Of a DNA stretch of 64,000 bases, positions 1-7,739 are shown in pieces (within the stretch, counting starts at the first letter, position 1; every line of letters begins with the position of its first letter). The notes under the pieces were generated by a model that was not told the DNA's origin, ran no database searches, and worked only from the letters and a program-made list of their open reading frames with translations. The translations under genes were made by a program, and so were the position numbers. Source of the stretch: an uncultured Lachnospiraceae bacterium (GTDB taxonomy: Bacteria > Bacillota > Clostridia > Lachnospirales > Lachnospiraceae); the NCBI GenBank assembly GCA_947174015.1, contig CAMWHJ010000001.1, positions 57,168 to 121,167 on the forward strand, in the 5' to 3' direction.

Positions 1-396
1 CCACAAAAAGACGTGTGGGGCGTGTTGATGCGCAAAGAAAGCCTTTTAGCGGAAAAAGATGCAGTTTTTGCAGAAGATTTATGGGATAAACCCTTGATTG
101 TATCGCACCAAACCTCAATCAATACGGAAATGTTTCGTTGGTTAAAGACAGATATTTCCAAACTCAACATTGTTGCGACTTACGATTTGATTTACAACGC
201 TGCACAATTTGTCAAAAAGGGATTTGGATACGTGATTGCATTAGACAAGCTGATTAACACAGCAGGAGACAGCAATCTATGTTTTAGACCGCTTTCTCCT
301 ACATTAGAGGCAGAACTGTATATTGTATGGAAAAAATATCAGGTTCTTTCAAGAGCCTCCAGTGTATTTCTCCAACAGTTGAAAACAGAAACATAA
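1..396 (+). CDS. LysR-family regulator, C-terminal part (cut by window start)
   Basis: The reading frame is open from base 1, so the N-terminal winged helix lies outside the window. The visible 131 residues look like the second half of a LysR substrate-binding domain: a strand-helix pattern with an SHQTSINTEMFRWLK-like effector-pocket segment, then a YNAAQFVKKGFGYVIALD stretch, which corresponds to the conserved region before the last lobe of these domains, and a short helical tail ending in QLKTET. The family binds a small effector and activates or represses a target that is usually adjacent. The effector cannot be told from this fragment. A weak hairpin (TACAAT arms near 410-427) follows the stop. 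Confidence 0.72.
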   Translation, partial: PQKDVWGVLMRKESLLAEKDAVFAEDLWDKPLIVSHQTSINTEMFRWLKTDISKLNIVATYDLIYNAAQFVKKGFGYVIALDKLINTAGDSNLCFRPLSPTLEAELYIVWKKYQVLSRASSVFLQQLKTET

Positions 397-693
397 GAAT
401 GTCTATACTACAATATTTTTATTGTATTCTGAAAATAAGAATTTGATTTTCTGACTTTTCAAGGCATTTAATAACTGTTATATTTAGTTATCAAAAGCTC
501 AGCCACACCGCATAAACACTGAATTTATGACAGTTTTCTCACCTTTGCCTTTTATATTAGTTTATAAGATTTCCCTTGCAATTACAAGTGCTAATAAGGG
601 CAAAATTAAGGCAAACAAAAAACAGTAAAAAATATAACAAATTATATAGTCGGACTGTTTGAAATGCTTGTGACAATAAAAGTGAAAGGATTG
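397..693. other. AT-rich intergenic stretch, no gene seen
   Basis: About 300 bases lie between the LysR tail and the next small gene. I see a weak hairpin just after the LysR stop (TACAAT / ATTGTA) and no convincing coding frame. No strong promoter hexamer pair could be assigned. Confidence 0.5.
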
Positions 694-699
694 ATGAAA

Positions 700-936
700 A
701 TGAGATTGATATATGCTTGGTACAATATGCAGAACAACAGTATAGAAATTAATACTTATGATGGATACATATTACAGTTTGATTGTAACATACTTGAAAA
801 AGGACTAAAGACTACACCTTGGTCACAACACTGTTTAGACTGTTTAGCACTCGACAAGCCACTGGAATATGTCTGGCTTATTCTATCTGGTGAAATGCAA
901 GCATGGCTGGATGCAGAAGATAGTTTATGCGTGTAA
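700..936 (+). CDS. DUF6061-like small protein
   Basis: A 78-residue protein starting MRLIYAWYNMQNNSIEI. I place the start at 700 rather than 664 or 694 because AAAGGA at 685-690 sits about 9 bases upstream of it. The sequence resembles the small DUF6061-type proteins that recur on clostridial conjugative elements, with a TPWSQ motif, a Cys-rich middle and a C-terminal helix ending in acidic residues. No function is known for these proteins. A strong hairpin terminator follows at 963-997. The family assignment is from memory of the pattern. Confidence 0.55.
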   Translation: MRLIYAWYNMQNNSIEINTYDGYILQFDCNILEKGLKTTPWSQHCLDCLALDKPLEYVWLILSGEMQAWLDAEDSLCV

Positions 937-962
937 TGCTTATAATCTAGAAATAAAAAGTA

Positions 963-997
963 GAGGAACTGTCACAATATCAGTTCCTCCATTTTTT
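963..997. terminator. Bidirectional rho-independent terminator
   Basis: Perfect 9-bp arms GAGGAACTG (963-971) and CAGTTCCTC (981-989) are followed by a six-T run on the plus strand (992-997), with an A-rich stretch on the other side (954-959). It separates two convergent genes, and the T-run overlaps the stop codon of the minus-strand gene. Confidence 0.85.
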
Positions 998-1373
998 ATT
1001 TCATCAATTCATCTGTCAGCCGGATAATCTCTGGTGCCAGCTTCTCCCTGTGTTTTTTCGTGATGTGAGCATAAATCGGGTAGGCAGCAATCATTCCGGC
1101 AATACCGAAAATGCCGATGATGATGCCTGGTATCATAAGTCCTTCCCATACCATTGTGCAGCACATTCCTACACCGAAAATCAATGATCCGATAATGCCT
1201 GCAATTAGAGAAACGATTGTACCAGGTTTCATGACACTCTGATCCAGACGTCGGAGCCGTTCCATTTTATCTTCTTCCTGCGTGGGAGGTACGTATTTTT
1301 CCCGAATATTTTTAATTTCCTCCTGCTGTGTGGAAGAATAAGTATAATTGAAAGTTTCATTGTTTCCGTCCAT
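996..1373 (-). CDS. Small membrane protein with GMC-type motif
   Basis: This is a 125-residue protein. Residues 1-50 are charged and soluble (NIREKYVPPTQEEDKMERLR). Two hydrophobic segments follow (about 52-72 and 78-100) with the motif GVGMCCTMVWEGLMI between and within them, and a basic C-terminal tail. The same GVGMC-x3-VWEGLMI motif occurs in the protein at 4819-5193, so the two are related by descent. It is the last gene of a minus-strand run behind a two-component system (3438-4109 and 2332-3438) and a polytopic protein (1437-2357), which suggests an envelope role. I do not recognise a named function. Confidence 0.7.
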   Translation of the reverse strand: MDGNNETFNYTYSSTQQEEIKNIREKYVPPTQEEDKMERLRRLDQSVMKPGTIVSLIAGIIGSLIFGVGMCCTMVWEGLMIPGIIIGIFGIAGMIAAYPIYAHITKKHREKLAPEIIRLTDELMK

Positions 1374-1436
1374 GATAATCAGCTCCTTCCATATATATGC
1401 TTATTATAAACAGAATTTATTTCAGAATTGCTTGTG

Positions 1437-2357
1437 TTATGTTTCAGAATTGTTAATCAGCAGCTTTTTTAGCTGTTTTGTCGATTTCCAAATCATAAAG
1501 ATTGCCATAGCAAGGACAATTGTACAAATGCCGCCTCCGGTAGCTCCGGTCATAATCTGGCGGAATGCAGTATCACCATCACCAAATTGTGAAACCATCG
1601 CTGTTTCCAAAGAAAGAATAGAAACCATTGCTGCCACAAGATTGATTGCCTTTGCTGCTGACAAAACCGGACTTCCATGCCTGCGGAATTTCACCACATT
1701 GATAATGGCAATAATAACGGCATAAAATGAATATACTGCCATTGCATAAATCAGAAGTCCCGAATATTCATATCCACGATTTTGATGTACCATAAAAATA
1801 ACAATCCCGGCTAAAGCCTGATTCATCAGCAAAAGCATAATCCCACAAAGGTGATACTTGCGTAATTCGGCTTCCATTGTATGCCTGCCCGCTTTTTTCT
1901 TTCCCCTGTACAAAAGCATAAACCGCATAATTGCAAGTAATATGTAGTAAACAGCAATCGAGATAAACCACATGGAATGATAATAGATACCGGATACCAA
2001 TTTCATCACGATATACAGGAGATTGATAAAAAAGCCCTGATAGAGTGCGATTTCCGTCCGAAATCGCACATCTCTTAACAAGCGCCTTCCCAGCGGAATG
2101 CTAAGTATCTTTTCCATCATTGGATGATCTTCCATGCGTTTCCAAACAGATTTTGTAAAACCCTTCATACGGTATATTCCAGTGATGGAAATAATCAAAG
2201 CATAGCTGGATAACATATAAGAAACATAGGCAGCAATACTGTCTGTTTCAGTAACCAGCACAAAGGTTACGAATGCAAAAGAGGGTATGGCAACCAAAAC
2301 CGTAGGAAACGGTGGAAGAAAAAATATTTTTTTAAGAGTCTGTTTGAATTTCTCCAT
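1437..2357 (-). CDS. Polytopic membrane protein, function unknown
   Basis: About 306 residues with roughly eight hydrophobic segments and a basic cytoplasmic loop (KSVWKRMEDHPMMEKILS). The start is at 2357 (MEKFKQTLKK) because AGGAG sits about 8 bases upstream; the ATG at 2363 is too close to it. The 5' end overlaps the end of the histidine kinase gene, so the two are probably translationally coupled. Its place in the same transcript as a two-component pair suggests that it is either a target or a sensory partner of the kinase. I do not recognise the family. Confidence 0.65.
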   Translation of the reverse strand: MEKFKQTLKKIFFLPPFPTVLVAIPSFAFVTFVLVTETDSIAAYVSYMLSSYALIISITGIYRMKGFTKSVWKRMEDHPMMEKILSIPLGRRLLRDVRFRTEIALYQGFFINLLYIVMKLVSGIYYHSMWFISIAVYYILLAIMRFMLLYRGKKKAGRHTMEAELRKYHLCGIMLLLMNQALAGIVIFMVHQNRGYEYSGLLIYAMAVYSFYAVIIAIINVVKFRRHGSPVLSAAKAINLVAAMVSILSLETAMVSQFGDGDTAFRQIMTGATGGGICTIVLAMAIFMIWKSTKQLKKLLINNSET

Positions 2358-3438
2358 CCGCATTTCTCCTAATCTTCACAGTAAAGGTACTGCCCTCTCC
2401 AATCCCACTGCGAACAGCAATATCCCCATGTTCAATATCCACTACCCGTTTTACAAGGGCAAGCCCTAAACCATTTCCCTGTGTAGCATGGGAAGTATCG
2501 CCTTGATAAAATTTCTCAAAAATGTGCCTGCCGACTTCAGGACTAATTCCGCATCCTGTGTCGCTTACCTCCACAATGGCAAAGTCCTTGTCTGTCTTCA
2601 TTTTCAAAGAAACCCGTCCACCCGGTTCAGTAAATTTTAAGGCATTGGAAAACAAATTGTTCCATACAAGTGTCAAAAGTTCGGCATCCGACTTAACGAA
2701 TACTTCTTCCGCTATATCCGTTTCTATTTCAATGTCTTTTTGTTCCCATGTACTTTCAAAATTCAAAAGACATTCGCAAAGCTGCTCACCAAGATTATAC
2801 GTTTTCCGTTCCGGGTAAATCTGTTGATTTTCCAATCTGTTCAATTTCAGTATATTCGTAATCAAATCCGCCTGCCTTCGGGATGATTCTGTGATTGCTT
2901 TTGCATATTCAAGCCTTTTTTCTTCCGAAAGCCCCGGCTGCTGCAGCATTGTACCGTAATTTTGCATAACTGCCAGTGGTGTTTTCAGTTCATGTGACAC
3001 ATTGGCAATAAAATCAGTACGCAGCGTTTCCGTTCCGGAAAGTTCCTCAGCCATCTTGTTAAAATATTGAATGATGGTATTAAACCCATCCGCATCGTAA
3101 ATGCTGCCAAATGGCTCGATTCTTGTGGAAAACTCACCGTTCATGATTTTCTCAGCGGCACCTATAATTCTTTTTACCGGACGTTCCACCATGTATCGGC
3201 GACGCAAACCATCAATCAAAGTGCATATCAAGCTCAGCAATACTACATTGCCAAAAGTTAAAATGGCTGCCTGTCGGATATTATGCGCTGTGAAAGACAC
3301 CTCTAAGTTTCGTTCCAGTAATCTTAAAAAAAGATTCATGCAACAGGTAATAATAAAAGCCATGAGCATGAAAAAACTAACATACCGCCTAACTCCTACA
3401 AGTAAGCGTTTTTCTCTTTCTTTTTTACTCATTACCAT
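2332..3438 (-). CDS. Sensor histidine kinase
   Basis: 368 residues. Two transmembrane segments (about 19-40 and 55-76) enclose only a very short outside loop, so the kinase probably senses within or next to the membrane rather than through a large external domain. A HAMP-like linker follows (about 77-135), then the H-box NVSHELKTPLAVM with the phospho-acceptor at His149, and an HATPase_c domain with the N box (WNNLFSNALKF), the G1 box DTGCGISPEVG and the G2 box GNGLGLALVKR. It starts on the last base of the regulator stop codon (TAATG), so the pair is translated together. Overall layout is that of small-loop envelope-stress kinases. Confidence 0.93.
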   Translation of the reverse strand: MVMSKKEREKRLLVGVRRYVSFFMLMAFIITCCMNLFLRLLERNLEVSFTAHNIRQAAILTFGNVVLLSLICTLIDGLRRRYMVERPVKRIIGAAEKIMNGEFSTRIEPFGSIYDADGFNTIIQYFNKMAEELSGTETLRTDFIANVSHELKTPLAVMQNYGTMLQQPGLSEEKRLEYAKAITESSRRQADLITNILKLNRLENQQIYPERKTYNLGEQLCECLLNFESTWEQKDIEIETDIAEEVFVKSDAELLTLVWNNLFSNALKFTEPGGRVSLKMKTDKDFAIVEVSDTGCGISPEVGRHIFEKFYQGDTSHATQGNGLGLALVKRVVDIEHGDIAVRSGIGEGSTFTVKIRRNADGEIQTDS

Positions 3439-4109
3439 TATTTTGTCACCGCCTTATAACCGAGTCCGTGGACAGTAACGATTTCAAAATCATTACACTC
3501 AGAGAATTTATCCCGCAGTTTCGTCATATAAACATCGACTGCTCTTGTTGTCGTATTGGAATCAGTGTCCCAGAATTCATCCATGAGCTGTGTGCGGGTA
3601 AAGGTTTTTTTGGGATAAGACAACAGTTTGTACAGGATATTGAATTCACGCACAGTCAGTGATATTTCTTCCCCTCCAACTGTGGCACTCCGTTCATCTG
3701 CGTCCAAAACAAGACCACCGATTTCCAGACGATGGCTGTTTGCAATTTTTGCACGTCGCAACAGGGCACCAATCCGCAGGAATAATTCATCCAAATCAAT
3801 CGGTTTTACCATGTAATCGTCAATTCCGACACGATAGCCTTTCTGCTTGGATGCAAAATCATCTCTCGCTGTCATAAACAGGATTGGGATATTTTCGTCC
3901 AGTCCCCGTACTGTTTTTGCAAATTCAAAACCATCAATCTCTGGCATCATAATGTCGGATACGATTAAATCAAATGTGTTGTTATACATTGTATTATAGG
4001 CATCGTTAGCGTTCAGACAGCCTTCCGCCTCATATCCGCTTTGGTTTAAGAAAGAGCATACCGTATAATTTAATTCTTTGTCATCCTCTACCACTAATAT
4101 CCGGAACAT
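3438..4109 (-). CDS. OmpR-family response regulator
   Basis: 223 residues from the ATG at 4109 (MFRILVVEDDKEL). GGAGGT lies about 7 bases upstream, whereas the longer frame from 4124 has no ribosome-binding site. The receiver domain shows the acidic pair Asp9/Asp10, phospho-acceptor Asp52 (SDIMMPEIDG) and Lys102 (VKP). The C-terminal winged helix contains LTVREFNILYKLL and the typical ending HGLGYKAV. It is the first gene of the run regulator, kinase, membrane protein, small membrane protein on the minus strand. A second group of small membrane proteins (4303-5426) lies just upstream and may also be under its control; that is inference. Confidence 0.93.
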   Translation of the reverse strand: MFRILVVEDDKELNYTVCSFLNQSGYEAEGCLNANDAYNTMYNNTFDLIVSDIMMPEIDGFEFAKTVRGLDENIPILFMTARDDFASKQKGYRVGIDDYMVKPIDLDELFLRIGALLRRAKIANSHRLEIGGLVLDADERSATVGGEEISLTVREFNILYKLLSYPKKTFTRTQLMDEFWDTDSNTTTRAVDVYMTKLRDKFSECNDFEIVTVHGLGYKAVTK

Positions 4110-4250
4110 AGAACCTACCTCCATGAAAGCATTTTTTTCATCATAACATGGAAATGTTAAAGTTTTGTTTCTGTTTTTGTAAATTTCAAAGTTTTTTTGA
4201 GCGTGCTCCGTATATCTTTACAGATTTTCATGATCTTTATACGAAACACA

Positions 4251-4290
4251 GTCAGCCCACACAGTCTATTTCTGTGTAGGCTGACTTTTT
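4251..4290 (+). terminator. Strong hairpin followed by T-run
   Basis: GTCAGCC (4251-4257) pairs with GGCTGAC (4279-4285), extended by ACACAG/CTGTGT, and is followed by five T on the plus strand. No plus-strand gene ends here. On the minus strand it lies between the stop of the 4303 gene and the regulator start, where it lacks a U-run but could still attenuate read-through. Confidence 0.55.
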
Positions 4291-4302
4291 ACCAGTGAAC
4301 AA

Positions 4303-4683
4303 TTAATGTTTTCCGGCGTTTCTGCTGGCTTCCACGCTGGCTTTGGCAATTTCTCTGCTTGCCTCTACGCTCGCCCTGCCAATATCAGTGCCTGCACCCA
4401 TGTTTACCTGTCCGGCAGCTACACGCTTTTCAGCAGCTTCTTTGCCGGCTTCCTCACGGGCAGCCTGTTCCTCTGCAAGACGTTTCTTCGCATCTTCAAC
4501 AGTTTCTCCTTCATGGGTTAAAAATTTATCCACAAACTTGTCAGACATCTTGTTAAATCCATCCACAACTCCCTCTTCAATTTTTTTGTACCCTCCGACA
4601 ACACCGTCCTCAATTTTCTTGTAGCTGTCAGTAACACCCTCGGCAATCTTTTCATTTGCTTTCTTTAATTTAGATTCAGACAT
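4303..4683 (-). CDS. Repetitive amphipathic helical protein, function unknown
   Basis: 126 residues, soluble and highly charged. Residues 12-50 hold three to four copies of an 11-residue unit of the type SYKKIEDGVVG / GYKKIEEGVVD / GFNKMSDKFVD, an 11-mer periodicity typical of long amphipathic helices that lie on membranes (apolipoprotein, LEA or lipid-droplet style). A second charged helix (AKKRLAEEQAAREEAGKEAAEKR) and a short IGRASVEASREIAKASVEASR repeat follow. The ribosome-binding site AAGGAGGA precedes the ATG. It ends a cluster of four short genes near a two-component system. A membrane-surface role is inferred only from the periodicity. Confidence 0.6.
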   Translation of the reverse strand: MSESKLKKANEKIAEGVTDSYKKIEDGVVGGYKKIEEGVVDGFNKMSDKFVDKFLTHEGETVEDAKKRLAEEQAAREEAGKEAAEKRVAAGQVNMGAGTDIGRASVEASREIAKASVEASRNAGKH

Positions 4684-4696
4684 TTTCTTATCCTCC

Positions 4697-4807
4697 TTAA
4701 TAAATATGTTTTTTGTTTCTATGAATTACAACAATAACAACTGCACCAATTGTGGCAGTAATAGTAACCAGAATTGAAATAATAATTGAAATGATAGATC
4801 TTTTCAT
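4697..4807 (-). CDS. 36-residue single-pass membrane peptide
   Basis: Starts MKRSIISIIISILVTI at 4807, preceded by AGGGGGTGT. It is one hydrophobic segment (about residues 4-28) followed by a positively charged tail HRNKKHIY, so the N-terminus is probably outside or the peptide is a simple anchor. It begins 12 bases after the stop of the 124-residue membrane protein and is followed closely by the gene at 4303-4683, consistent with a single transcript. Such peptides are easily missed by annotation. No homologue is recognised. Confidence 0.5.
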   Translation of the reverse strand: MKRSIISIIISILVTITATIGAVVIVVIHRNKKHIY

Positions 4808-4818
4808 TGCAACACCCC

Positions 4819-5193
4819 CTATTTTAATCCCTTGCAAAGCGGTATCAGGCAGAGCAGAAGGATAATGCCGACAACACCAACGATAATCCCCCATATCATC
4901 AAGCCTTCCCATACCATAACCATGCACATACCAACACCCAGCGTCAGTGTACCTACAATACCAAGAAGGATTCCTCCGATTGTCTTGCCGGAGAGTTTTA
5001 CAACAACAGGTTTCCCTTCCATTTTACGGCGTATAATGACCATAGCAACCAATACCACAGCACCGATCACTGCTACAAAAACTCCCTGTGTAAATGCGTT
5101 CCACTCCGGCACCAAACACATACACATTCCTATTGCGAACAGAATACCTCCGATGGTGCTGAGAATTAAAGTAATAAAATTTTTCTTTGTCAT
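4819..5193 (-). CDS. Small membrane protein with two GMC-motif repeats
   Basis: 124 residues with four hydrophobic segments that form an internal duplication. Half one reads STIGGILFAIGMCMCLVPEWNA and half two reads TIGGILLGIVG followed by GVGMCMVMVWEGLMIWG. Each half is a Gly-rich helix, the GMCM motif, an acidic-aromatic turn (PEWN or WEGL) and another helix; a basic linker (RRKMEGKPVVVKLSGK) separates them. One such unit also forms the core of the 125-residue protein at 996-1373. The ATG overlaps the stop of the previous gene by four bases (ATGA), showing translational coupling. Function is unknown. Confidence 0.7.
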   Translation of the reverse strand: MTKKNFITLILSTIGGILFAIGMCMCLVPEWNAFTQGVFVAVIGAVVLVAMVIIRRKMEGKPVVVKLSGKTIGGILLGIVGTLTLGVGMCMVMVWEGLMIWGIIVGVVGIILLLCLIPLCKGLK

Positions 5194-5426
5194 AGTGAGC
5201 TACCCCCTTCTACAATACTCTCCTCATTTGGCTGTCCGTCAGTTGAGGTATCGTTTTCCGTTTCATCTGAAAGCAGCTTTTTCATGGTGTCACTTGCTGT
5301 CTTAAATCCCTCAACGACAGCCCCCACTGCTGCACCACTTGCTACCAAAGCACTAAGCGCAACAATACTTGTTGCTGCACAAGCTGCTCCTGCCACCTTT
5401 GTTACATTTTTAGCACTCATTTTCAT
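5190..5426 (-). CDS. Small protein with Ala/Val-rich membrane segment and acidic tail
   Basis: 78 residues starting MKMSAKNVTKVAGAACAATS. It has one Ala/Val/Ser-rich hydrophobic stretch (about 10-40), a short basic amphipathic piece (EGFKTASDTMKKLL) and an acidic disordered tail (DETENDTSTDGQPNEESIVEGG). AAGGAGGA precedes the start. It is the first gene of the small-membrane-protein group running down to 4303. A signal peptide is conceivable, but no clear cleavage site is seen. Unknown function. Confidence 0.55.
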   Translation of the reverse strand: MKMSAKNVTKVAGAACAATSIVALSALVASGAAVGAVVEGFKTASDTMKKLLSDETENDTSTDGQPNEESIVEGGSSL

Positions 5427-5563
5427 CTTGTTATCCTCCTTACATTTTATTTATTTTAGCAATATCTTATATGATGTCTGTATTCTACCGCCAAAATGTT
5501 TTCAAAATGATTAAATTATGTTTTTGAATTGTTAATTTTGCAAAAACTTGACTTTTGAACCTC

Positions 5564-6319
5564 CTATATTTTATAGGTTTGCTCATGGTCATATCTATGT
5601 GAGTTCTGTTTTTCCTTATACTGCTGTTTAACAAACTTCATGCTATACTTATCCGCCCATGCCTTTAACCGCTTGGTATAATCAGCATAATCTGCTTTCG
5701 CATGATGATATACCCTCATAAAATCATCAATACTGGAATAGCCATAACCTCTAACGACATCACCCAAACATTGTTTCATATTCGCTATCCTATACTCTTT
5801 ATCCGCAATTTGTCCCTCCAGTTTCTTTCTGCGTTTTCCTTGAAATACACCCTTGCAAAGCAACAATTCCTGCTGTAAGTGTTCTATTTCTTTTTCACAG
5901 GTAAGGACAGCATTTTCCTGTTTTACCAACTGCCTGTAAATCTCTTGAAGTTTATCATATTCCTCCATACCAATATTAAACTCTGGTCTTGGTGGGATAA
6001 CTTCCTTTTGTTCCATAAGTTTAGTAACTGTCCTCTGTTGTGCTTTCACCTCCGGTACTTTAGTAGAAGCAGAAAAAAGTATTTCCTCTGGCTCTGGTGT
6101 CTGTGGTACGTTTACGACATCTTTCTTTGCTTGTACAAATGCACTTTCCGTTTCTTTTGTAGAAGATTCAACTACTGGAACACTTTTTATATTCTCAGCA
6201 GATTCAGCATTATCTTTCTTATTCAGTAATGTAGCGATCCGCTTAAACTGCTCCCTTATCTTCTTAATCAGGGCAGTTAAAACATCAATTGCGTGGGTAA
6301 CGATAGAATAAAAAAACAT
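5564..6319 (-). CDS. Probable MobA/MobL-type relaxase C-terminal region or mobilization accessory remnant
   Basis: 251 residues without a recognisable relaxase active site. An N-terminal hydrophobic-basic piece is followed by a low-complexity linker, then a coiled coil (about 120-190; QEIYRQLVKQENAVLTCEKE) with the motif GVFQGKRRKKLEGQI and a final YGYSSIDDFMRVYHHAKADY segment. The last two match the coiled-coil tail of MobA/MobL-like relaxases on clostridial conjugative elements as I remember them. The upstream DNA does not encode the catalytic domain, so this is either an orphan tail or a separate accessory protein. Other conjugation remnants follow at 6961-7256. Confidence 0.4.
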   Translation of the reverse strand: MFFYSIVTHAIDVLTALIKKIREQFKRIATLLNKKDNAESAENIKSVPVVESSTKETESAFVQAKKDVVNVPQTPEPEEILFSASTKVPEVKAQQRTVTKLMEQKEVIPPRPEFNIGMEEYDKLQEIYRQLVKQENAVLTCEKEIEHLQQELLLCKGVFQGKRRKKLEGQIADKEYRIANMKQCLGDVVRGYGYSSIDDFMRVYHHAKADYADYTKRLKAWADKYSMKFVKQQYKEKQNSHRYDHEQTYKI

Positions 6320-6960
6320 GGTCGGTTTCCCCGCTTATGAATAGATTCCTGCACCTTTTCTGTGATTTCTTCCCTTTTTACCTGTAAAATCTCCTCCCTC
6401 TGATACCCTCTACCAATGCCCTGTCTGCCATGTGGGAACGGATAATCCATTTGTTACCTTTTGGCACTACTTTGAATTTAATTTCAAGAAAAGTTGTGTA
6501 ATTTTTTCTAAGGTTGGTAATCCCAGATTTTTCATCGCTCGTCTGTAAATGCAGATTTTCTTCCAACCATAGCTTTGTGGCACACATTACCTTATAGACA
6601 TGAAAGAAAATTTAGTATCGGCTTGTGGCTATCCCTCCACCGCTTATTATCACGGCTTCATCGATACTGTGCCACTACTCTCACAACCACAAATGCACTT
6701 ATTGTAGAAAGGATTTTTTCAGTTCCTTTCCTTTTCGTTACAACTACGGTACTTTGCCGCTGATACAGTCAGCTCGTACCTGTCTGGTACACTGGCATTT
6801 CTGCCAACCATTCGTTTAGAGCCGTACATTTGGAATTTTGTCAAACCGCCTATTTGGTCATTCTAACCATATGACAACCCCGCCCGCACTGTCACACACA
6901 GCTCATACCTCTACAAGCCTTTCCTCACCTTTCAGTGTTAGGGTGCAGAACGTGTCACAC
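6320..6960. other. Degenerate stretch between mobile-element remnants
   Basis: About 640 bases in which no frame gives a convincing protein. Short open frames exist on both strands (for example 6378-6587 on minus), but they have atypical composition and no ribosome-binding site that I would trust. It is probably decayed conjugative-element DNA. Confidence 0.4.
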
Positions 6961-7256
6961 TGTTTGCAAACTCATCCAACAGCATCCTCACATGAGCCGG
7001 AAGCCTGCCGTTATAGACATCATCTGCTTTATCACAGAGCAGATTAAAGAGCTGCGAATACATGATTGACACCACGAAGTTAAACGTAGCGTCTGTATCT
7101 GAAAGAATAACGAACATCGCTGTTTTCTGCTCTTCGAGCGTATCAAGCTCCAGATCGTCATACTCCATAAGGTCACGCAGCTCTTTAATGTCAAATGGCG
7201 CTAACCTTGTGCCGCAGCTAATCAAGATAGATTTAACTGTCTTGCCTGTTGCAATT
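6961..7256 (-). pseudogene. VirD4/TraG-type coupling protein fragment
   Basis: The minus strand encodes about 98 residues of the middle of a type IV coupling protein, from TGKTVKSILISCGTRLAP through LELDTLEEQKTAMFVILSDTD to VRMLLDEFAN, which is the Walker B region. Both ends are lost. After DEFAN the frame runs into SVTRSAP and a stop, and upstream it is cut at a 23-bp sequence that recurs at 9187. In conjugative elements this ATPase links the relaxosome to the secretion channel. It is a dead scar of such an element. Confidence 0.8.
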
Positions 7257-7279
7257 TGTCAAGGACTTTTTTATCATTT
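7257..7279 (+). repeat. 23-bp direct repeat, left copy
   Basis: The 23 bases starting TGTCAAGGAC recur without change at 9187-9209. The two copies enclose the ArsR / permease / thioredoxin cassette, and the left copy marks the exact point where VirD4 homology ends. Confidence 0.85.
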
Positions 7280-7282
7280 CAC

Positions 7283-7311
7283 ATTGACAAATTTCAATAT
7301 GTGAATATAAT
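7283..7311 (+). promoter_or_regulatory. arsR promoter with embedded ArsR-type operator
   Basis: TTGACA at 7284-7289 and TATAAT at 7306-7311 are 16 bp apart, close to the sigma-A consensus. An inverted repeat ATTGA-N6-TCAAT (7283-7298) covers the -35 box and the spacer, where a bound repressor would block polymerase. The same palindrome design recurs at 7699-7718. Confidence 0.8.
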
Positions 7312-7347
7312 AGTTGTATAGACAGAGTTAAATGGGAGGTGTGAGAA

Positions 7348-7659
7348 CTGATTGACGAAAGAAAGATACCAACGATTTTTAAGGCATTTTGTGATGAAAA
7401 CCGTATTCAAATCTTGAAGCAGTTACAAACAGGAGAAAAGTGCGCCTGTGTACTGTTGGATAATCTGCATATTTCGCAACCGACATTATCACATCACATG
7501 AAAATTCTTTGTGATTCGGGTATTGTGGTTATGCGGAAAGAGGGAAAATGGGCACATTATTCCATTTCACCGGAGGGTGCTGCATATGCGTCTGAATGTC
7601 TGCAAGCCCTTACATCAATAAATAATTCCGGCAATGATAAGTCATGTTGTGATAAGTAA
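7348..7659 (+). CDS. ArsR/SmtB-family metalloregulator, probable non-AUG start
   Basis: About 103 residues. The family-typical N-terminus (LIDERKIPTIFKAFCDENRIQIL) lies upstream of the first standard start codon, and the frame is open back to 7345. GGAGG at 7335-7339 is 8 bases from a CTG at 7348 and 11 from an ATT, so translation probably begins at one of these. The helix that carries metal ligands reads GEKCACVLLDNL, matching the two-Cys type used by As(III)/Sb(III) repressors. The recognition helix ISQPTLSHHMKIL is intact and the C-terminus adds CC. It should repress itself and the permease until an arsenical binds. Confidence 0.85.
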   Translation: MIDERKIPTIFKAFCDENRIQILKQLQTGEKCACVLLDNLHISQPTLSHHMKILCDSGIVVMRKEGKWAHYSISPEGAAYASECLQALTSINNSGNDKSCCDK

Positions 7660-7698
7660 AAGTATTTGCTTTCCCTCATGGCTTATAAACACAAAAAT

Positions 7699-7718
7699 AT
7701 ATTGATATATTTCAATAT
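7699..7718 (+). promoter_or_regulatory. Second ArsR-type operator, upstream of the permease
   Basis: Perfect inverted repeat ATATTGA-N6-TCAATAT between arsR and the permease gene. It contains the same ATTGA-N6-TCAAT core as the operator in the arsR promoter, so the repressor may act at two sites. Confidence 0.75.
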
Positions 7719-7739
7719 TTCTATGAATGGAGGTTTGTT

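Noticed and set aside
6378..6587. 69-residue minus-strand gene upstream of the relaxase-like tail
   Set aside because: No family resemblance and no ribosome-binding site; the position fits decayed element DNA.
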